A DNA stretch of 28,694 bases from a virus, in the IMG/VR virus record IMGVR_UViG_3300046755_000228, positions 1 through 28,694 of that record; one strand, written 5' to 3'. Position numbers and translations under genes: made by a program. Position 1 is the first letter of the stretch; each line of letters starts with the position of its first letter. Positions 24,561 to 28,694 of the stretch are shown here, piece by piece. The notes beneath the pieces are model-generated. The model was given only the letters and a program-made list of their open reading frames with translations, was not told the DNA's origin and ran no database searches.

Positions 24561-25221
24561 AATAATCACTGTCGCGAAAGTGGGAAGCTCTAGTTTTAAA
24601 AATAATCTAGAAAAAAAATACCCATGTCACCACTCCCATAATTTGTTAAGATTAAAAAAATCTTTAAGCAAAGGGGGCGCAACAATTGTATCTGGAATAA
24701 GAAATCCAATAGATAGAAATTTATCTTACTTCTTTCAAACTTACAAAGACAAATTTTTTAATTCTTTTAAGACAAAACAAAATAAATACCAAGGCGAATA
24801 TTGCTTTGTTGAAGAATTAAAAGAGTCAGAAGAAGTGGATGATTATACCAAAGCCTTCTTCAATCAAAGTTATTTGTTTTCTTTCAACGAATGGTTTGAA
24901 GAATTTCTTGATATAACCGAAATCAAAGACTTTGATAAACAAAAAGGATACCAATTATATGATTTAGGAAATGATAACAAATTATTCTTTTACAAATTAG
25001 AGGATTTAAATTCTAATATAGACGAAATTAAAACTATATTTGATTTGCAAGAATGGAACACCACTAATGTTGGTAGTAAAAAAAAATATAGTGCAATATA
25101 TAAAAAGACCAAAGAACAAATACAATATCCACAAGAATACCTCGATAGACTTTTAACAACAGATACTATGAAAATATTTTATACAGAAGATGAAATAAAT
25201 TCATTTTATTCAATTAAATGA
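24547..25221 (+). CDS. Sulfotransferase-like / capsular polysaccharide protein
   Basis: 224 residues from TTG 24547; TTG 24529 is an alternative. GGAG sits 10 bases before TTG 24547, and the conserved part begins immediately with FEIITVAKVGSSSF, the 5'-phosphosulfate loop pattern (K11, G13, S14-S16). A second block IRNPIDRNLSYFF (51-63) holds the R and S residues that bind the PAPS 3'-phosphate. The pair resembles sulfotransferases and the NKWYS capsular polysaccharide family. It would add sulfate or act on a sugar chain. It overlaps the FkbM gene and its stop overlaps the convergent phoH stop by 8 bases. No terminator is visible there. Confidence 0.75.
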   Translation: MKHFEIITVAKVGSSSFKNNLEKKYPCHHSHNLLRLKKSLSKGGATIVSGIRNPIDRNLSYFFQTYKDKFFNSFKTKQNKYQGEYCFVEELKESEEVDDYTKAFFNQSYLFSFNEWFEEFLDITEIKDFDKQKGYQLYDLGNDNKLFFYKLEDLNSNIDEIKTIFDLQEWNTTNVGSKKKYSAIYKKTKEQIQYPQEYLDRLLTTDTMKIFYTEDEINSFYSIK

Positions 25222-25891
25222 TTTGTTCTATTTGATCTAATATGAAAGAAATAACTTCGTCTCTTTGAATATCTTCTTTGTCAAAAGCCAAATGATACAC
25301 GCCATTTTCTTTAGCTAACTCGCTATCAAAAAGCTTACATAACTGAGAAAAGCCAGAATTCTTAATATCGCTTTGAAAAGCGTCTCCACAAATAAAAAGC
25401 CTTGTCCCTTTATTCATTCTGGTAAGAACCGTGATCAATTCTTTCATCGTTGCGTTCTGCATTTCATCAGCTATTACAACGCGCTGTTTCCAATCCTGAC
25501 CTCTGATAAAGTTCACAGGAGAGCCAAGTAAAGCATTACTTCTTTTAAGTCTTTGTTTATCTGGTGCTTGTAGCATCTCATCCACTTTTTCTTCTAAAGG
25601 AGCTAGATAAGGACTGAATTTCTCATCCTCGCCGCCTTTGAGGTATCCCAAACTTCGTTCGGCAGATTCTACGACAGTTCTTAAATAAAGAATGTCAGAG
25701 CAATCTCCATCCGACCATAAAGATAAAGCTGTATAGATTGAAAGAAAAGATTTAGAAGAACCCGCTGGACCCGAAAGGAATACCACTTTTGTTTTTGGGT
25801 CTGACATGATTTTGAAAAATTCATGCTGCTTTTTGGTGAGTTCTATGTGCCTCATGTTGAGGCCCGACCTAGAGGTTGATTTCTGAGGCAT
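25214..25891 (-). CDS. phoH: PhoH-family ATPase
   Basis: 225 residues. Walker A is GPAGSSKS (41-48), Walker B is VVIADEMQNA (138-147), and GDAFQSD (169-175) is a PhoH-type sensor motif. PhoH-like proteins are P-loop ATPases related to helicase domain 1, widespread in marine phages, and linked with RNA or phosphate-stress functions that remain unclear. The Walker A has Ser in place of the usual Gly-Lys context, as noted in some phage members. A GTGTAA motif lies 10 bases before the ATG. It converges on the sulfotransferase-like gene with an 8-base overlap of ends. Confidence 0.92.
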   Translation of the reverse strand: MPQKSTSRSGLNMRHIELTKKQHEFFKIMSDPKTKVVFLSGPAGSSKSFLSIYTALSLWSDGDCSDILYLRTVVESAERSLGYLKGGEDEKFSPYLAPLEEKVDEMLQAPDKQRLKRSNALLGSPVNFIRGQDWKQRVVIADEMQNATMKELITVLTRMNKGTRLFICGDAFQSDIKNSGFSQLCKLFDSELAKENGVYHLAFDKEDIQRDEVISFILDQIEQII

Positions 25892-25901
25892 ATATAATAA
25901 A

Positions 25902-25907
25902 TTACAC
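25902..25907 (-). promoter_or_regulatory. GTGTAA motif before phoH
   Basis: GTGTAA on the minus strand preceded by AAAAA, 10 bases before ATG 25891. Confidence 0.5.
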
Positions 25908-25914
25908 TTTTTAA

Positions 25915-25943
25915 TTGACTTCTAGATAAAACTAATGTATCAT
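25915..25943 (+). promoter_or_regulatory. Sigma-70-like promoter before small plus-strand gene
   Basis: TTGACT (25915-25920), 17-base spacer, TATCAT (25938-25943). If used, the transcript would start near 25950, which excludes the ATG at 25935 as start. Confidence 0.45.
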
Positions 25944-25949
25944 TTTAAT

Positions 25950-26222
25950 ATGATTTCTTTTTGTAGAACAAAGGAGGAAAAGATTACCTTGACGAAACGA
26001 GAGTGCCGCGATGTAACCTCTATTTTCCTACGTCAAAAATTCTTTCCAGAACTTACAATGTGTGACGTTTGGACAGAGGTTTACATCGAAAATGATAAGA
26101 TATGCGAAGCGAGCATACACCCTCATAAAGAAGAGCGTATTGGCGCAAAAACAAAAAGGGTTCTTACAGAAAAAGATAAACTTATCTGGAGTCTTATTGA
26201 GGAGCTAGAAGCACCCTTTTAA
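25950..26222 (+). CDS. Small protein of unknown function
   Basis: 90 residues from ATG 25950, with no recognised domain; contains VWTEVYIENDKI and a His/Lys/Glu-rich segment, then a helical C-terminus ending EAPF. Start choice is open: ATG 25935 falls in the promoter's -10 area, ATG 25950 would be nearly leaderless, and TTG 25989 has a strong AGGAGG 11 bases upstream and would give about 77 residues. It runs against phoH and ends 3 bases before the next minus-strand stop. Confidence 0.65.
   Translation: MISFCRTKEEKITLTKRECRDVTSIFLRQKFFPELTMCDVWTEVYIENDKICEASIHPHKEERIGAKTKRVLTEKDKLIWSLIEELEAPF
25972..25977 (+). promoter_or_regulatory. AGGAGG ribosome site inside small gene
   Basis: The strongest Shine-Dalgarno sequence in the window. 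It lies 11 bases before an in-frame TTG at 25989, arguing that translation may begin there. Confidence 0.4.
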
Positions 26223-26225
26223 CAA

Positions 26226-26669
26226 TTACTCTCCGTCAGTAAACTCTCTCATACTAAGCTCTTTAGCAGAAAGGGGTCTAGCATCTTCATCCAAAGTGAT
26301 AGATCCATCTTCTTGGACAGTGTAAGGGAACATGAGGTCTAGGTAATCAGTAATATCTCTACTAGAAGCAACTCCTTCTTTTTGCGACTCCAGAAACTGC
26401 AAAAGCTCATTAGATTTAGCGAAAAGCTCAGAAGCATCTGTTCCAATCTTGTTAAGAACCCTCTTTGTATCATCCCATCTTTTTCTAGGGAAAGTTCCTT
26501 CCATTCCCCAAAGAGATGTCATCGTAAGTTGCCAATTTATCAAATTAGATTGGAAGATGTCAGATGGAGCTTCAAGTAACTGAACCGCTCTTTTTGAGGT
26601 TTCTGCTTGTGTTTTCTGCTGCTTCTTGGATTTCTTCAAATCTTTGTCGTTATCGTCTAATAAACTCAT
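26226..26669 (-). CDS. Unknown acidic protein
   Basis: 147 residues. The N-terminus is Lys/Gln rich and hydrophilic (1-25); the middle has helices with a QLTMTSLWGMEGTFPRKRW segment; the C-terminus is acidic. No signal peptide, membrane segment or recognised domain. GTGTAA lies 15 bases before the ATG, so it has its own putative start signal. It lies between phoH and the fibre gene. Confidence 0.7.
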   Translation of the reverse strand: MSLLDDNDKDLKKSKKQQKTQAETSKRAVQLLEAPSDIFQSNLINWQLTMTSLWGMEGTFPRKRWDDTKRVLNKIGTDASELFAKSNELLQFLESQKEGVASSRDITDYLDLMFPYTVQEDGSITLDEDARPLSAKELSMREFTDGE

Positions 26670-26684
26670 AATATTTTTATATTC

Positions 26685-26690
26685 TTACAC
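26685..26690 (-). promoter_or_regulatory. GTGTAA motif before 147-residue gene
   Basis: GTGTAA on the minus strand, 15 bases before ATG 26669, the largest spacing among the near-start copies. Confidence 0.45.
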
Positions 26691-26723
26691 TATGTTAATC
26701 TTGATTGGGTAATTTTTAATAGA

Positions 26724-27956
26724 TTAAGATTTAACACAAGTAACGTCTACCGTGGCTACCCACTTGATTGTTTTACTTGTCTCACCTGTAACCTTGGCTA
26801 CCAAAGCATCATTTGTATCATCTGCCTCTAAGGTAAAATCCCAAGTATTAGCGCCTGTAGTCTTTTTGTGGAAGTTCTCAGTTACAGTCTGTATCAAAGC
26901 TGTTGTAGCACCATTTCGATGTATGCCACCTTGTATTTCGAAAACGCAAGAATCTGTGCCATCCCTAGCTGCAAGTGTAGCTACGAAAATCCAAGTTTCT
27001 CCAGCATTTAAAGTCATTCTTTGCGTTGCACTAGAACCATCCAGAAACAATTCTGTCTGAGTATTATTTGAAGTGGTGTTAGCAATAACAAATTTTGCAA
27101 ATTGAGCCTCTCCAAGTCCAAAGCCTCCTTTAAGACCACCTCCAAAAGCATATTGACCAAATTTGTCTGCATTGCCTTTATAGCCACCAGCTATAGCAGA
27201 GTAATGTGCAGAAGCAGTATTTTCTCTTCCTCCACCCACGGCAGAATACTGACTGCTAACAGTATTGTCATAACCTCCTACGATAGAAGAATAAGTCTGA
27301 GTAATATTATTAGTGTGTCCACCAGCTATAACCCCATAAGGACCACTTGAAGTATTTGTATCTCCACCTCCTATAAAAATATTGTTAGATGTGGCTTGAT
27401 TAGCATCTCCACCAACAACTACTGAGTAATCTTCAGTTACCCGATTATTTCTTCCAGCGCCAACAAAGTTATAATCATTAGAGGTTTGATTCGATTGTCC
27501 AGCTACAATTGCAGAACGTGTTGATGATGCGTTAACGGAATTAGAACCGCCGCCACCAATAAAAGAATGAAATGCACCAGCGGCAACACTGTTTGCAGAT
27601 CCAGCAGTGATAACGCTGTGATTTGCACTACTAACAATCTTATTATTCTGTCCTCCTAAAATAGCAGAGCCTGTCGCCGCAGCGACCTGATCCGAAGCAG
27701 ATCGGAGTGTTTGGAGGTCTACAGAAGATTCTCCTCGCGCAGAGCCAATACCGCCTCCAGATACATTTGGATCTCTTGATCTAATATTATGATCGTTTGA
27801 ATCAGTCCCTTGAACTGTTCCTCCCGCTCCCGAAATAGGTATAGAGATCATCGGAACACGGATTTCTTCATTGCTCGATGCTGAGTATCCTACCACAAAA
27901 TCTCCTGTGGCTGGAGTTAAACTTTGTGCGAAATCTGTAAATTTTTTATCTGCCAT
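26724..27956 (-). CDS. Tail fibre / adhesin with YadA-like repeats
   Basis: 410 residues. Residues about 97-274 are some 11 imperfect repeats of about 16 residues of the form (A/F)IxGGxxNxxxxxYS, as in the trimeric left-handed beta-roll of YadA-like heads and Hep/Hag repeats. Residues 285-410 form a separate beta-rich C-terminal domain ending in VATVDVTCV, a plausible receptor-binding tip. The N-terminal 60 residues probably attach to the virion. It should be a trimeric host-recognition fibre. Upstream lies a GTGTAT variant of the start-site motif with a TATAAT-like stretch (about 27973-27986). Neighbouring LamG protein supports a host-recognition module. Confidence 0.85.
   Translation of the reverse strand: MADKKFTDFAQSLTPATGDFVVGYSASSNEEIRVPMISIPISGAGGTVQGTDSNDHNIRSRDPNVSGGGIGSARGESSVDLQTLRSASDQVAAATGSAILGGQNNKIVSSANHSVITAGSANSVAAGAFHSFIGGGGSNSVNASSTRSAIVAGQSNQTSNDYNFVGAGRNNRVTEDYSVVVGGDANQATSNNIFIGGGDTNTSSGPYGVIAGGHTNNITQTYSSIVGGYDNTVSSQYSAVGGGRENTASAHYSAIAGGYKGNADKFGQYAFGGGLKGGFGLGEAQFAKFVIANTTSNNTQTELFLDGSSATQRMTLNAGETWIFVATLAARDGTDSCVFEIQGGIHRNGATTALIQTVTENFHKKTTGANTWDFTLEADDTNDALVAKVTGETSKTIKWVATVDVTCVKS
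27135..27668 (-). repeat. Array of about 11 YadA-head-like repeats
   Basis: Protein-level repeats of about 16 residues with conserved GG, N and YS positions inside the fibre gene. Nucleotide identity between units is low, so it is an old array under structural selection. Confidence 0.8.
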
Positions 27957-28002
27957 AACAGTTATTCTCTATTTATTATTATACACCGTTTCTTTAACTT
28001 TA

Positions 28003-28694
28003 TTAAGAGAATGGACCGTCATTCGCAATAAAAGTTTCCCCACTAGAGGTCATGGGTATTTTACCAATTTTATCCTCTATATCTTGATCGTCGGTTGCTA
28101 TCCAATGAATCAAACCATTCTCTATCAATTGACCACCATAAATATTTGCAATTTCAGAATCAGATAAAGCTCTGTTGTAGACTCTGCAATCAGCATAATC
28201 GCCCTCTCCATCTGTATCACTTGGAATACTTGGGTGGTTTAATCCAAGCATAAGAAAACCATCAGAGATTGTATCGTCTGCACTAGCGGTTGATTGAAAG
28301 GCTCCATTAAGAAAACATCTAGCTCTTTCTGAAGTTGCTTTACTTGTATCAACAGTGATTGCTAAATGATTCCAACCTGTAGAGGTATCAGCAGTAAGGT
28401 CACTATAAAAATATGCATTGCCGTTCCTAGCCCCCCATATAATAAAATCTCTGAAATCCCAAGTTAAAAAAGTCTGATTGTTTGTGGCCTCTCTAATTGC
28501 GAAAATGCTAAAAGCAGCGGGATCAGCAGTAAGACTACGCTTTATCCAAAAAGCTAAAGTTAATTCTGTTTCTGTCCCATTAAGAATTTTATTTTGCGAA
28601 CCTACAAATGGTGACGGGCTATCACCTAACAGTCTAATTGAATTGTGGCCGAATGTAGGCAAATCATTAAGGGGTCCACCATTTACAAATATTG
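28003..28694 (-). CDS. LamG/concanavalin A-like adhesin (partial, N-terminus beyond window)
   Basis: The frame stays open from the stop at 28003 to the right edge, so the start lies outside; the TTG near 28662 is not a convincing start. The visible 230 or so residues hold a LamG-like jelly roll: LTLAFWIKRS, a WNHLAITVD strand, RCFLNGAFQ, and YADCRVYNRALSDSEIANIY, the characteristic C-terminal signature of LamG/pentraxin-type domains. Such domains bind glycans and are common in phage fibres. Sited just before the repeat fibre gene, it probably helps host-surface binding. Confidence 0.85.
   Translation of the reverse strand, partial: IFVNGGPLNDLPTFGHNSIRLLGDSPSPFVGSQNKILNGTETELTLAFWIKRSLTADPAAFSIFAIREATNNQTFLTWDFRDFIIWGARNGNAYFYSDLTADTSTGWNHLAITVDTSKATSERARCFLNGAFQSTASADDTISDGFLMLGLNHPSIPSDTDGEGDYADCRVYNRALSDSEIANIYGGQLIENGLIHWIATDDQDIEDKIGKIPMTSSGETFIANDGPFS

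Noticed and set aside
25935-25937. ATG 25935 as the start of the small plus-strand gene.
   Set aside because: It lies directly before the likely -10 box, upstream of the expected transcript start.
26724-27956. CRISPR-like or DNA repeat array in the fibre gene.
   Set aside because: The periodicity is at protein level with low nucleotide identity and no spacers.

Overview
The window looks like the virion-structure half of an AT-rich, tailed, probably marine double-stranded DNA phage of a Gram-negative host. The evidence is a complete head and tail gene series (terminase, portal, protease/scaffold, capsid, neck, tail tube, tape measure), a PhoH-type ATPase common in marine phages, an amidase endolysin, and a lipoprotein with a lipobox. 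There is a tail-tube-type protein and no recognisable tail sheath, so a siphovirus-like form is the better guess. I see no integrase, tRNA, rRNA, insertion sequence or CRISPR array. All intergenic gaps are shorter than about 140 bases.

Most genes run right to left on the minus strand. From the right edge these are a LamG-type adhesin cut by the window end, a fibre with YadA-like glycine/asparagine repeats, a small unknown gene and PhoH. Next is a tightly overlapping set: zinc-ribbon protein, sigma-like factor, duplicated-domain DNA-binding candidate, zinc finger plus ERCC4 nuclease, and large terminase. Then come the endolysin, portal, protease/scaffold fusion, decoration-like protein and major capsid protein. 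After these are five connector/neck/tail-completion genes, the tail tube, three tail genes and a tape measure protein that runs off the left edge.

Three islands are on the plus strand: (1) two zinc-metallopeptidase-like genes on either side of the endolysin, one of them a lipoprotein; (2) a three-gene overlapping cassette (glycosyltransferase-like, FkbM methyltransferase, sulfotransferase-like) behind a near-consensus sigma-70 promoter; (3) a small unknown gene, also with a sigma-70-like promoter.

The clearest pattern not explained by the genes is a GTGTAA hexamer 6-15 bases before the start codon of about ten genes on both strands, mostly at heads of transcription units and absent from tightly coupled downstream genes. 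It resembles a phage-specific late promoter giving very short leaders, and the window encodes a sigma-like factor that could recognise it. The plus-strand surface-modification cassette instead has a host-type promoter, as expected of a moron expressed apart from the late genes.
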